A stretch of DNA of 64,000 bases from Oligoflexus tunisiensis (lineage in GTDB: Bacteria; Bdellovibrionota_B; Oligoflexia; Oligoflexales; Oligoflexaceae). Position numbers and translations under genes: made by a program. The notes below the pieces were generated by a model. It saw only the letters and a program-made list of their open reading frames with translations. It was not told the DNA's origin and did no database searches. The stretch covers positions 6,911,346 to 6,975,345 of the forward strand of contig NZ_BDFO01000001.1 of NCBI RefSeq assembly GCF_001748245.1, read 5' to 3'. Of the stretch, positions 1 through 8,358 are shown in pieces. Each line of letters starts with the position of its first letter. The first letter of the stretch is position 1.

Positions 1-541
1 GGGGCCTGAAAAATCCCTGCTGCGCAAGCTTCGGGAGGCTCTGGGGGCGATAATTCTGGAGTGGATCCTGGACAAGGATCGGATTCTGGAATGGTATATC
101 AACCTCGTGGAATTCGGGGATGGGGTCTTCGGCATCAAATCCGCTGCCGAACATTTCTTTGAAACCACACCCGAACTGCTCACCATCCAGGATGGGGCTC
201 CCCTGGCCCTGGTCCTGCCGAGCCCCAACCGTTTTTCCCGTGGTCTGCGGCAAAGGCAGCTGACCACCTTCGGTCACCGGCGCTATGCCCAGATCATCGA
301 CGAAATGTACAAACTGAATTTCATTACACCTGCGCTGCGGGAATCAGCACTGGCCACAGGTGATTTTGGCAAACCGATCGAGGGGTACAATCCCAACGAG
401 AACATGAAGGATGAATTCATCGATCCTTACGTGGCCCTGCCCGGGGATGATCCTCAGCCCTTTGCCGGGGAAAAGGATCCGCCTCGCAAAAAACGTCGCC
501 TGCAGGACCATCAGGACAATATTGGAAAACGTCATGACTGA
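1..541 (+). CDS. Monofunctional peptidoglycan transglycosylase, C-terminal part
   Basis: This is the 3' part of a gene that begins before the window; the frame is open from base 2. The visible protein has the late motifs of glycosyltransferase family 51: RKLREALGAIILEWILDKDR followed by ILEWYINLVEFGDGVFGIKSAA, the pattern of enzymes that polymerise lipid II into glycan strands. The catalytic glutamates lie upstream and outside the window. No transpeptidase domain follows; the protein ends in a short Lys/Arg-rich tail (DPPRKKRRLQ). It is therefore more like a monofunctional MtgA-type enzyme than a class A PBP. Its stop overlaps the start of the NFACT gene (ATGACTGA), so the two are probably co-translated. 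The family call is firm; the exact subfamily is inferred. Confidence 0.85.
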   Translation, partial: GPEKSLLRKLREALGAIILEWILDKDRILEWYINLVEFGDGVFGIKSAAEHFFETTPELLTIQDGAPLALVLPSPNRFSRGLRQRQLTTFGHRRYAQIIDEMYKLNFITPALRESALATGDFGKPIEGYNPNENMKDEFIDPYVALPGDDPQPFAGEKDPPRKKRRLQDHQDNIGKRHD

Positions 542-1976
542 TACACATCCCTATAAGCTCCGCATCCTTAAAACCTGGGTGGCCCGCGATCCAAGCCTCG
601 TCTTTCAATGCCAGCCGCTCGGCGCCCCTGGGGAAACCGGATTTCCAAAAAAATCGCACCTTTTTATCGACCTGCGGCAGCAGTCCTTTGGCACCCGCCT
701 GCAGGCGGAAAAGCCGGCGGATGCCGATGCCAATCACGCGTTCATTCAGATTCTGCGGAAGAACATCGCAACCTTCACCATCAAATCCATCCTGCATCAT
801 CCGCCCTCGGGGGACTATTGGATCCCTCTCCTGAGCGGTCCGGACACCGCCAGGCCCTGGCTTCTGCGCCTGGCGGGCAGCAAGCCGCCGCTCGCCTCGC
901 TGATGGCGCCGGACGATACCGTGTTTGTCAGCTATGGCCAGAAGGGAACCTTCACCAAAAAACATCAGGGCGAACCGCGTCCCACGTTCTCCGATCTCAC
1001 GGATCTTCTACCGAAACTCATGCGGGATCTGCGTGGTGACGCCACGAACGTGGACGACACGGTTGCGAAAGATGCGGAGACAGACGCGCCCGAAGCGGCC
1101 ATTTCAAAATTGCAAAAGGATCTGACGTCCCGCCTCAAACGAAAGCACAAAACCAGCAAAAAAACCCTGGAAAAGGCCAAGGGTGATATTCCCTCCGCCG
1201 AGGACGTGCTCCAAAAGGAACGCGAAGCCAACCTTCTGCAAAGCTATGCGTGGATGGTCAAACCCGAGGCTTTCGAGCTGCGTCTTGAACCCACTCTGAC
1301 CGGTCTGCCCGAGGACTTCGTCATCAGTCTCGATCCGGAAGCGACCGTGGGTCAGAACATGGAGAAAAAATTCGCGGCTTTGCACAAGGCCCGGCGCGGC
1401 CGCGAGTTGGGTCAGAAGCATTATGAAATCGCGCGCGACTATGTCAGTGGATTGGAAAAGGATCTGGAGGAGCTGCAGCGCGAACAGAAATCCGATGCCT
1501 TCCTGCAGCAACTGATTCGCAAATATAAATTGCCCGAGCTGCAGAGCACGACATCTTCGGCGGGAACCGCGGAACCGGTCAGCAAACCCTATAAAACCTA
1601 TACGGCCAGCACCGGCCATAGCATCCTTGTCGGCAAGTCCGCGATGGACAATGATGAGCTGACCAAGGCCGCGCGTTCGAATGATTTCTGGTTTCATGCG
1701 GTGGGCGTCACCGGCTCTCATGTGATCGTACCTGTGACGCCGGATATCCGCCAGGCCCTGCCGACCCAGCTTCTCCGTGAAGCCGCGATCCTAGCCCTCC
1801 ATTTCAGCCGCATGCGCGACGACCTGGCCGGCGAATGCTACGTGACCCGCAAGCAGTTTCTCAAGAAGCAGCGCGGCATGCCCGCTGGTCTCTGGCGCAT
1901 CAATCAATCGGAAAGCCTGTTCTTCCGCTATTCGGAAGAGGAGCTGCAAAACATTCTGCAAACTGTGCGCGTCTAA
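534..1976 (+). CDS. NFACT-family (Rqc2/RqcH-like) RNA-binding protein
   Basis: This 480-residue protein has an N-terminal NFACT-N-like region, a highly charged helical middle (about residues 175-340) and a C-terminal NFACT-R (DUF814) domain. The NFACT-R domain is recognised by SILVGKSAMDNDELTKAA, then NDFWFHAVGVTGSHVIVPV. Family members bind stalled 50S-peptidyl-tRNA complexes and add alanine tails. The start at 534 was chosen because it overlaps the upstream stop (ATGACTGA); the longer open frame from 411 lies inside the transglycosylase gene. It is shorter than typical Firmicute RqcH (around 570 residues). The Asp-Arg pair needed for tailing in RqcH appears as Asp94-Tyr95 in SGDYW, in the equivalent sequence context. 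Function in ribosome quality control is therefore uncertain. Confidence 0.8.
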   Translation: MTDTHPYKLRILKTWVARDPSLVFQCQPLGAPGETGFPKKSHLFIDLRQQSFGTRLQAEKPADADANHAFIQILRKNIATFTIKSILHHPPSGDYWIPLLSGPDTARPWLLRLAGSKPPLASLMAPDDTVFVSYGQKGTFTKKHQGEPRPTFSDLTDLLPKLMRDLRGDATNVDDTVAKDAETDAPEAAISKLQKDLTSRLKRKHKTSKKTLEKAKGDIPSAEDVLQKEREANLLQSYAWMVKPEAFELRLEPTLTGLPEDFVISLDPEATVGQNMEKKFAALHKARRGRELGQKHYEIARDYVSGLEKDLEELQREQKSDAFLQQLIRKYKLPELQSTTSSAGTAEPVSKPYKTYTASTGHSILVGKSAMDNDELTKAARSNDFWFHAVGVTGSHVIVPVTPDIRQALPTQLLREAAILALHFSRMRDDLAGECYVTRKQFLKKQRGMPAGLWRINQSESLFFRYSEEELQNILQTVRV

Positions 1977-2968
1977 AGCTTATAGGAAAACACCGAGCCC
2001 GGCTGCGGCACGGCGAAATCCGCGGCAGGGACCGCGTATTTTTCCAGAGCCAGTTTCAATTCACGCGCCGGCGCATCCCAGGCCTCATCGGTTAACTGAA
2101 AACATCCAAAGTGAATGCCGATGCTGTGCTCCGCCCGCAGGTCCTGATGAGCCAGGACCGCATCGTCAGGATTGTTATGTTGGTAGCGCATGAACCAGCG
2201 CGGTTCATAAGCCCCGATGGGAATGAACGCCGACCGGATGCGCGGAAATCGCTCCGCAATCGTCTTGAAATGCGGTCCATAACCTGTGTCACCAGCAAAA
2301 TAAAAAGTCTGTCCTTTGACGTTGATGGCAAAGCTCCCCCAAAGGCTGAGGCAGCGATCAAAAAGCCCACGTGCCGACCAGTGCTGGCTCGGGGTGAAGG
2401 TGGCCGTGATATCCGCACTCAGGGGCAGGGTCTGCCACCAGTCCATCTCCTCGATGCCCGGAATCCCGGCCTCGCGCATCCAGTCGCCATCACCGAGCGG
2501 GGCCAGGATCCGCGGCTTATGATCCCGGAAAAGACGCAGCACGGTTTCCATATCGATATGATCGTAGTGATTGTGCGAGAGAAGCAGCGCATGAATCGGC
2601 GGCAGATCCTCGTAACGTATCCCGGGCTGCACAATGCGTTTGGGCCCAGCGAACGAGACGGGTCCGATCCTTTCCGACCAGACCGGATCGGTCAGGATAT
2701 TGAGTCCATGGGTTTGCACAAGAAGCGTGGCGTGATTGACAAAGGTCACCACCACGCGATCCGCTCCCACCGTGCGTTCCGGTCGAACCTGGGGCGGTTG
2801 ATCCACCCGTGCCGGCCAGCGACTCTTCTCCCGGGTGAGCATCCACTTCAGGACCGCCTCGCGGCTCTTGTCGAAGGGGTTGCCAGGCATGATAAACCGC
2901 TCCCCATCGAAATGATCGGAGACCGGTCCCTGATATCCCGTGCGGCGGAAAATGCCTAAAAAACTCAT
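1973..2968 (-). CDS. Metallo-beta-lactamase-fold hydrolase, NAPE-PLD/UlaG-like
   Basis: The 331-residue protein has the zinc-binding signature SHNHYDHID (His132, His134, Asp136, His137), a second metal-ligand motif FAGDTGYGPHF, and the spacing of the N-acyl-phosphatidylethanolamine phospholipase D-like branch (PWSERIGP-type loop, MRYQHNNPDDA, GIHFGCFQLTDE). The likely role is a phosphodiesterase or lactonase; the substrate cannot be told from sequence. There is no signal peptide, so it is probably cytoplasmic. It is convergent with the NFACT gene, and the two stop codons overlap by 4 bp. Confidence 0.85.
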   Translation of the reverse strand: MSFLGIFRRTGYQGPVSDHFDGERFIMPGNPFDKSREAVLKWMLTREKSRWPARVDQPPQVRPERTVGADRVVVTFVNHATLLVQTHGLNILTDPVWSERIGPVSFAGPKRIVQPGIRYEDLPPIHALLLSHNHYDHIDMETVLRLFRDHKPRILAPLGDGDWMREAGIPGIEEMDWWQTLPLSADITATFTPSQHWSARGLFDRCLSLWGSFAINVKGQTFYFAGDTGYGPHFKTIAERFPRIRSAFIPIGAYEPRWFMRYQHNNPDDAVLAHQDLRAEHSIGIHFGCFQLTDEAWDAPARELKLALEKYAVPAADFAVPQPGSVFSYKL

Positions 2969-3227
2969 GAATTCCTCGCCATGCAGCCCCGCGTCCCTGC
3001 CTGACAGCAGAGGCGCGACATTTCTCCTTCCAGCCTATGACACCGTCAGGCTCCATGTCCACCATCCCGGGCCAGGTCATTCCAAACCAGCTTTTCCTCG
3101 CTGGATTCCGAGGCGGGACTCTGCTATGGCATCTCCATGCTGATAAGCCTGTCAAAGCCTGAGAAAGGCCTCTTGATTTAGGGAACATCCGAGGACTGAG
3201 AAGGCCTCTTGTTTTGGGGAGCGTAAG

Positions 3228-4301
3228 ATGAGCATAAGGAAAAAAGTCGCTGTCGTCGGCGCCACGGGTATCGCCGGTCAACAATTTCTCACAGCTTTGG
3301 CCAACCATCCCTGGTTTGAAGTTGTTCGTTTCGCGGGATCGCCCCGTTCCGCCGGCAAGCGCTATGAAGATGCGCTCCGGGCCCCGAATGGCCAGATCGG
3401 TTGGTGGCAACCCGAACCCATTCCCCAGCAGTTCCGCAACATGATGATCGAGTCGGCACCTGAGCTGAACCTCGATGGAATCGATATCGTTTTCACGGCC
3501 ATTGATTCCGATGCCGCCAAGGAACTGGAGCCCCTTTATGCGGCCAGGGTTCCCGTCGTTTCCACCGCCAGCGCCTTCCGCATGGAAGAGGACGTTCCGC
3601 TCCTGATCCCTGGCGTGAACACCGCGCATGCCGCCATGATCCGCGCGCAGCAGAAAAAACGCGGCTGGAAGGGTTTTGTCGTGCCCATTCCCAACTGTAC
3701 GACCTACGGCATGGCCTGCACCCTGGCTCCTCTGCAAAAAGCCTTCGGCTTGAAAACCGTGATCATGACCTCGATGCAGGCCACCTCCGGCGCGGGTCGC
3801 AACGGAGGCGTGCTCGCTTTGGATATGCTCGATAACCTTGTGCCTTATATTCCCAAGGAAGAGGAAAAGGTGCAGATCGAAACGCAAAAAATTCTCGGTG
3901 CTCTGCAGGGCGAAAAATTTGTGCCGGCATCCTTTGCTGTGAGCTGTACCTGTACCCGCGTGCCCGTGACCGATGGTCACACGGAAACCGTGTTCATTGC
4001 CACCGAGCGCCCCGCCACGGTGGAAGCGGCCATTGCCGCCTTCAAGGAATACAAAACGGACTTCGGCGATCTGCCGTCCGCTCCCAAAAACTTTTTCACC
4101 GTGCATGACGATCCCTTCCATCCGCAGCCGCGCATCGACCGCGATCAGGATGGTGGCATGTCCACCCACGTGGGCCGCATTCGCGAGGAAAAGGCTCTCG
4201 GCGGTCTGAAGTACGTTCTTCTCTCGCATAACACCAAAGCCGGTGCCGCGAAGGGCGCGCTTCTGGTGGCCGAAAATCTTTGCGTCACAGGCTACATCTG
4301 A
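3228..4301 (+). CDS. asd: Aspartate-semialdehyde dehydrogenase (archaeal/fungal type)
   Basis: It makes aspartate semialdehyde from aspartyl phosphate with NADPH, at the branch point to lysine/diaminopimelate, methionine and threonine. The N-terminal Rossmann motif is VAVVGATGIAGQQF (residues 7-20). The catalytic cysteine is Cys157 in PIPNCTTYGM. The dimerisation domain has TSMQATSGAGRNGG and CTCTRVPVTDGHTE. The 357-residue length and the NCTT motif fit the archaeal/fungal Hom2-like group rather than the classical Gram-negative Asd. The start has a GGGAG ribosome binding site. It stands alone between an uncoding leader and a downstream hairpin. Confidence 0.93.
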   Translation: MSIRKKVAVVGATGIAGQQFLTALANHPWFEVVRFAGSPRSAGKRYEDALRAPNGQIGWWQPEPIPQQFRNMMIESAPELNLDGIDIVFTAIDSDAAKELEPLYAARVPVVSTASAFRMEEDVPLLIPGVNTAHAAMIRAQQKKRGWKGFVVPIPNCTTYGMACTLAPLQKAFGLKTVIMTSMQATSGAGRNGGVLALDMLDNLVPYIPKEEEKVQIETQKILGALQGEKFVPASFAVSCTCTRVPVTDGHTETVFIATERPATVEAAIAAFKEYKTDFGDLPSAPKNFFTVHDDPFHPQPRIDRDQDGGMSTHVGRIREEKALGGLKYVLLSHNTKAGAAKGALLVAENLCVTGYI

Positions 4302-4310
4302 TCAAGCTCC

Positions 4311-4333
4311 GGGGCCTTGGCGGCCAAGGCCCC
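4311..4333 (+). terminator. Hairpin after asd, possible terminator
   Basis: GGGGCCTTGG and CCAAGGCCCC form a perfect 10-bp stem around a 3-base loop, 10 bases after the asd stop. No T-run follows, so termination would have to be Rho-assisted or the hairpin may protect the 3' end. Confidence 0.4.
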
Positions 4334-4519
4334 GCCATCCTAATCAAGCATGCCAGAACCTCCCGACTGTAAGTTCCAGGACACAACCTCAAGGACACAG
4401 ACTCGACTTCAAAAGACACGGTCGCCCGGCCAATCGCGTCAAATTGCTCAAAAATCGCGCCTCTTTGGGCTTACATGGCTATCTATTGGTGACCCATTCC
4501 GGGTAGCCCGCGGTGGACC

Positions 4520-4565
4520 GGCTCTTGCTCAGAGCCAATCCGTGACGCGATGAGGCATCCGTCAC
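4520..4565 (+). promoter_or_regulatory. Two consecutive hairpins in the leader of the outer-membrane protein gene
   Basis: GGCTCT-TGCTC-AGAGCC (4520-4536) is followed by a longer hairpin, GTGACG c GATG agg CATC CGTCAC (4542-4565, one bulged C). The second ends 39 bases before the ATG of the barrel gene. Neither is followed by a T-run. If they lie in the transcript they may stabilise the mRNA or affect translation. Confidence 0.4.
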
Positions 4566-4604
4566 CGATCAACCAACAAAGAATGATTCGAGAAAGGATC
4601 TTTC

Positions 4605-5270
4605 ATGAAACTCGCAAACATCTCCGTGTCCGCTCTTGCTCTTCTTTTTGCTGCTTCGGGTTACAGCGCCGACCTTACAGTTCAAGGTGAAGTCATCGGT
4701 TCTCAAAGTAAACTGGATTTCGGCAAAGCCAAAATTCAGGAACCCGTCACCGGCATCAGCATCACCGACGACAACGATGAAAAACCTGATACTCTCACCG
4801 CTCCCGGTTTTGGTGTCAGCCTTCAGTATGAAGTGAACGAAGCTCTCCGTCTGGGCGGCGGCCTGGGTTATGCTGACTACGACGGCGATGATGATGAAAT
4901 GAAATACTCCGATATGTCCGTCGCTGCCAACGCCAGCTATGACTTCTATAAGCAGGATGGTTTTGCTCTCTACGGTCTGGGCGGCCTCTCCTACCACATG
5001 GTGGATCCGGAAGATCAAAAGGCAGGCGGCCTGGAACTGAAGCGTGAAAGTGCAGATCTTTTGAACTATGACCTGGGCTTGGGCGGCCGCTTTGATGTCG
5101 CTGAGAATGTGAACCTGAGCCTCGGCTACCGCTTCAGCGATACGCTTTCGAAAGGCACCATTGATTCGAAACTGGCTGCAGTGGGAAGCGACGCCAGCCT
5201 GAAAGGCCAGCTCAAGGATGTGACTCTGCAGAAAAATGAATTCATCGCGTCGGTCGGCTACTCCTTCTAA
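4605..5270 (+). CDS. Outer-membrane beta-barrel protein (porin-like)
   Basis: A 221-residue protein with a clean signal peptide (MKLANISVSALALLFAASGYSA). Alternating polar/aromatic strands follow and the last residues are GYSF, the usual terminal-Phe signal for BAM insertion. It has acidic loop segments (TDDNDEKPD, DYDGDDDE). The size suits an 8-stranded barrel such as OmpA-N, OmpW or opacity-like proteins. GAGAAAGGATC precedes the ATG as ribosome binding site. A strong terminator follows, so it is monocistronic. No family could be named with certainty. Confidence 0.8.
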   Translation: MKLANISVSALALLFAASGYSADLTVQGEVIGSQSKLDFGKAKIQEPVTGISITDDNDEKPDTLTAPGFGVSLQYEVNEALRLGGGLGYADYDGDDDEMKYSDMSVAANASYDFYKQDGFALYGLGGLSYHMVDPEDQKAGGLELKRESADLLNYDLGLGGRFDVAENVNLSLGYRFSDTLSKGTIDSKLAAVGSDASLKGQLKDVTLQKNEFIASVGYSF

Positions 5271-5313
5271 GTCTGTCTCACATGATGCCTCGCCAACGAC
5301 TGTGATGGCTCCA

Positions 5314-5348
5314 GGCCGGGGAAGTTCTTCCCCGGCCGTCTCTTTTTT
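5314..5348 (+). terminator. Rho-independent terminator of the barrel gene
   Basis: GGCCGGGGAA, loop GTTC, TTCCCCGGCC (10-bp perfect stem) is followed by GTCTCTTTTTTT. The T-run overlaps the stop of the convergent thiolase gene. Confidence 0.92.
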
Positions 5349-6619
5349 TACACTTCAAAAATCGCCGCGACACCCATGCCGCCAGCCGTACAAATGGAAA
5401 TCAGACCCCGACCTTTGCCCTGTTGATGGAGCAGCTTCGCCAGAGTCGCTGCAATCCGCCCGCCTGTGGCAGCGAAGGGATGCCCGACCGCAAGACTGCT
5501 GCCGTTGACGTTGATCTTCGCGGGATCGATGCTGCCGAGCGCTTCGGAACGCCCCAGCACATCCCTGCAGTAGGTGGCATCCTCCCAGGCTTTCAGTGTG
5601 CAGAGCACCTGACCGGCAAAGGCTTCGTGAATTTCATAGAAATCAAAATCCTGGAGCTTCAGACCGTGGCGCTTGAGCAGTTGGCTGACGGCCAGCGTTG
5701 GGGCCATCAGGAGTCCATCGCCACCCACAAAATTCACCGCCGCGGCTTCCGCATCAACAAAGCGGGCCAGGGCTTTCCAGCCGTTGCGAGTGATGGCCTC
5801 CTCGGAAGCCAGCAGCACCGAAGAGGCGCCATCCGTTAGTGCGGAACTGTTTCCAGCGGTCAGGCTGCCATTTTCAGGGTCAAAGGCCGGTTTAAGTTTG
5901 GCGAGTTTTTCCACGGTGGTGTCCGCTCGCAGGATGCCATCACCTTTGACGCCGGCAACCGGGATGATGAGATCATCGAAAAATCCAGCGGCCTTGGCCT
6001 TCGCAGCTTTTTGATGACTCTCATAGGCAAAGCGATCCTGCGCTTCGCGACTGATGCCCCAGCTTTTCACCATCAGCTCGCAATGCTGTCCCATGGACAG
6101 CCCGGTCTGGGGTTCCACAACCGCAGGAATGCGTGGCTTGAAACTATCCGGCTTCAAGGTCGTCACCGTTTTGATTTTGTCGAGCAGGGTTTTCGCCTGC
6201 GGAAGATTCAAAAAGAATTTGCGCAGGCTGTCCTGCAGTTCGAGAGGAATATCACTATTGGTGTCGACGCCACCGGCGATTCCGGTTTCAATTTGGCCCA
6301 AAGAGATCTTGTTCGCAACCTGCACCAGGGCTTCGAGCCCGGTCCCGCACGCTCTCTGCAGATTGTAAGCCGGCGTATGCGGATGATAGCCAGCCCGCAG
6401 GATGGCCTCACGGGCAAGGTTCCAGTCGGCGGAACTGTTCATCACGGCACCCAGCGCCACATCACCGACGATCATCTGATCCAAGTGATAACGCTTTCTG
6501 AGTTCCTGCAGGCTCGCGATCATGAGTTCGATGCGCTGCACATGATGAAATGCGCCCATCGATTTGACGAAAGGAGTCCGAACACCACCAACGATATAAC
6601 TCGTACGCAAAGTCTTCAT
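5348..6619 (-). CDS. Acetyl-CoA acyltransferase (thiolase, FadI/FadA type)
   Basis: The 423-residue thiolase has nucleophile Cys91 in NLQRACGTGLEAL. The His loop is EIHEAFAGQVL, and the second catalytic cysteine is in SICTAGGMGVAAIFEV at the C-terminus. Long loops (residues ~130-170, LPQAKTLLDKIKTVTTLKP) resemble the FadI-type degradative thiolases of fatty-acid beta-oxidation, though a biosynthetic acetoacetyl-CoA role cannot be excluded. Its ATG overlaps the stop of the TetR regulator gene by 4 bp, so the two form an operon. Regulation by that repressor through acyl-CoA or a fatty acid is an attractive inference. Confidence 0.9.
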   Translation of the reverse strand: MKTLRTSYIVGGVRTPFVKSMGAFHHVQRIELMIASLQELRKRYHLDQMIVGDVALGAVMNSSADWNLAREAILRAGYHPHTPAYNLQRACGTGLEALVQVANKISLGQIETGIAGGVDTNSDIPLELQDSLRKFFLNLPQAKTLLDKIKTVTTLKPDSFKPRIPAVVEPQTGLSMGQHCELMVKSWGISREAQDRFAYESHQKAAKAKAAGFFDDLIIPVAGVKGDGILRADTTVEKLAKLKPAFDPENGSLTAGNSSALTDGASSVLLASEEAITRNGWKALARFVDAEAAAVNFVGGDGLLMAPTLAVSQLLKRHGLKLQDFDFYEIHEAFAGQVLCTLKAWEDATYCRDVLGRSEALGSIDPAKINVNGSSLAVGHPFAATGGRIAATLAKLLHQQGKGRGLISICTAGGMGVAAIFEV

Positions 6620-7194
6620 GTAGACCTCCCAGGTTCCAAGAGATGACGAATCTGTGCCTTCACGGCGAGAATGCGATCCGTATCCTGGTGGATACGGGCG
6701 AGATGCTGGACACCAAAGCCCAGGGATTGAATGATGTGAGCCGTCTGCAAGGGATCGAGATCCGCACGAAAGTGTCCGCCCCGCATGCCTCGTTCAATCA
6801 GATCCACCAGCCACGCTTCCTGAAATTTGGCCATATCCTTCAACGCTTTGCGCATCGAAAGCGGCAATGTTTCATACTCGGCCGAGAGAACCGTCAAAGG
6901 GCAGATCTTGTTTTGATCACGCGCAAATTTATTGAAGATGCGAAAGAGGCCTTCGATCTGTTTCAGAACGGGATCACTTTTATGCTTTTCAGCCCACTGC
7001 TCGAAATCATGGCGATAGTGAGCGATCATCGCCAGGCCCAGTTCCTCTTTCGAGGCAAAATGCGCGTAAAGGCTTGGTTTTTTGATGCCAATCCGATTGG
7101 CGATATCCTGAAAACTGAAGCCGTTAAAGCCGAGTTTTTGCAGTAAACTGCGGCCCTCCTCAATGGCTTCCTTTCGGGTTTTGGATGCGGACAT
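6616..7194 (-). CDS. TetR/AcrR-family transcriptional regulator
   Basis: A 192-residue protein with an N-terminal TetR helix-turn-helix (residues ~20-60: GFNGFSFQDIANRIGIKKPS, then LYAHFASKEELGLAM). The helical C-terminal ligand domain is of the TetR_C type. It is the first gene of a two-gene operon with the thiolase (4-bp overlap). Two inverted repeats lie 24-61 bases upstream of its ATG, the expected place for autoregulation. GGGGAGACC provides the ribosome binding site. The ligand is unknown; an acyl-CoA is plausible given the thiolase. Confidence 0.88.
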   Translation of the reverse strand: MSASKTRKEAIEEGRSLLQKLGFNGFSFQDIANRIGIKKPSLYAHFASKEELGLAMIAHYRHDFEQWAEKHKSDPVLKQIEGLFRIFNKFARDQNKICPLTVLSAEYETLPLSMRKALKDMAKFQEAWLVDLIERGMRGGHFRADLDPLQTAHIIQSLGFGVQHLARIHQDTDRILAVKAQIRHLLEPGRST

Positions 7195-7217
7195 GGTCTC
7201 CCCTTCCCACCAATTAA

Positions 7218-7255
7218 CTACCTATCGGTAGGAAGGTTGCCTACCTTGAGGTAGG
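7218..7255 (-). promoter_or_regulatory. Two TetR-type operators before the tetR-thiolase operon
   Basis: CTACC-TATC-GGTAG (7218-7231) and CCTACC-TTGA-GGTAGG (7240-7255) are two copies of the same dyad, CTACC-N4-GGTAG, with centres 23 bp apart (about two helical turns). They lie between the pirin stop and the TetR start. The dyad style and location match autoregulatory sites of AcrR-like repressors. Binding itself is inferred. Confidence 0.75.
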
Positions 7256-7294
7256 CGTCCGCTGACTCCATAACCCTAATAATATCAATTAATT

Positions 7295-8215
7295 TTACGA
7301 ATCCGGCAGCGGAATAAATTCCACAGAGTCCGTGGGCACCTTCGGGAAGCGTCCTTCCTTCCAATCCAATTTCGCCTGTTCGATGCGATCCTTGGAACTG
7401 GATATGAAGTTCCACCAGATGAACCGGGGCCCGTCCAAAGGCGCACCACCGAGCAGGATGAAGCGGGCGTCCGATTGAATGTGGAGTCTGATGGAGTGGT
7501 CCTTCTTAAAGATGCCCAGCTGGGGCTGCTCGAAAAGCTGATTGCCATAGCGGACGGAACCGGACACAAGGTAAAGAGCCCGCTCTTCATAGTCATGAGG
7601 CAGTTCCACCGAACTTCCTGCCTGAGCCTCGACATCGACATAGAACATTGGTGAAAAAATACGAACGGGTGACGTCTGTCCAAAGGCCCCACCGATCAAT
7701 ACGCGAGCGGTATAGCCCGGGCCTTCCACTACAGGCAATTCCTTCTGCGCGTGATGATGGAAGAAGGGTTCCGTTTCCTCGTGTTCCAGAGGCAGGGCCA
7801 CCCAGACCTGAATCCCATGAAAGCGCTCCCCGCCCTGGCGTTTTTGAGAGTCGGTGCGTTCGGAATGAACAATCCCGCGTCCGGCCGTCATCCAATTGAT
7901 GGCACCGGGACGGATGACCTGTTCGGTCCCGAGACTATCGCGGTGAACCAGCTCCCCTTCGAAGAGATAGGTAACCGTCGCCAGGGCAATATGCGGATGA
8001 GGCCGCACGTCGATGCCCTGTCCTGGCGCAAATTCCTGAGCCAGCATGTGGTCGAAAAAAATAAAGGGCCCGACCATCTTGCGTTCGATCGCCGGCAAAA
8101 GGCGTGCGACCGCAAGCCCACTGAGGTCGCGCGCTCGAGGCTGGATGACCATGTCCAGACCATCATCCGCTGACAGGGAATGACACTGAGGTTCACGCGA
8201 AGGCATCCAGCTCAT
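7295..8215 (-). CDS. Pirin family protein
   Basis: The 306-residue bicupin protein has the pirin N-terminal metal-binding cupin: DVRPHPHIALATVTYLFEGE, GAINWMTAGRGIVHSE (His/His/His/Glu ligands), then the pirin_C domain (FYVDVEAQAGSSVELP). Pirins are iron-binding proteins; some have quercetinase activity, others modulate transcription or pyruvate metabolism. AAGGAGATA lies 6 bases before the ATG. It precedes tetR on the same strand, but the 100-bp gap with operators suggests the downstream pair also has its own promoter. Confidence 0.9.
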   Translation of the reverse strand: MSWMPSREPQCHSLSADDGLDMVIQPRARDLSGLAVARLLPAIERKMVGPFIFFDHMLAQEFAPGQGIDVRPHPHIALATVTYLFEGELVHRDSLGTEQVIRPGAINWMTAGRGIVHSERTDSQKRQGGERFHGIQVWVALPLEHEETEPFFHHHAQKELPVVEGPGYTARVLIGGAFGQTSPVRIFSPMFYVDVEAQAGSSVELPHDYEERALYLVSGSVRYGNQLFEQPQLGIFKKDHSIRLHIQSDARFILLGGAPLDGPRFIWWNFISSSKDRIEQAKLDWKEGRFPKVPTDSVEFIPLPDS

Positions 8216-8300
8216 GGCGGTATCTCCTTAGTCAAGGAAGGAATCCTGGCCCTACTCTGACAAAAGGCTTTTTCGGCTGCAAGTCCGGCGAGTCCGCTTC

Positions 8301-8332
8301 AATAAAAAACCCATGGTCCGAAAACCATGGGT
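8301..8332 (-). terminator. Rho-independent terminator of the TonB-dependent receptor gene
   Basis: On the minus strand ACCCATGGT, loop TTTCGG, ACCATGGGT forms a 9-bp stem followed by TTTTTTATT. It lies 26 bases after the receptor stop. Confidence 0.88.
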
Positions 8333-8358
8333 CCCGAGTTTGAACTGAAGGATTGAAC

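Larger units (their letters stand above)
4302..4604 (+). other. Non-coding region between asd and an outer-membrane protein
   Basis: No convincing gene is seen in these 303 bases. The region holds a GC-rich hairpin just after asd, and two further hairpins (4520-4536 and 4542-4565) just before the outer-membrane protein gene. It probably contains the asd transcript end and the barrel gene's promoter and leader. Confidence 0.6.

Noticed and set aside
3010..3227. Near-repeat GAGAAGGCCTCTTG upstream of asd as a regulatory RNA
   Set aside because: Only two imperfect copies of a short motif are present and no stable structure or riboswitch core could be recognised.
2517..4229. A 570-codon open frame on the minus strand
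   Set aside because: It is antisense to asd and runs into the hydrolase gene in a different frame; no domain is seen.
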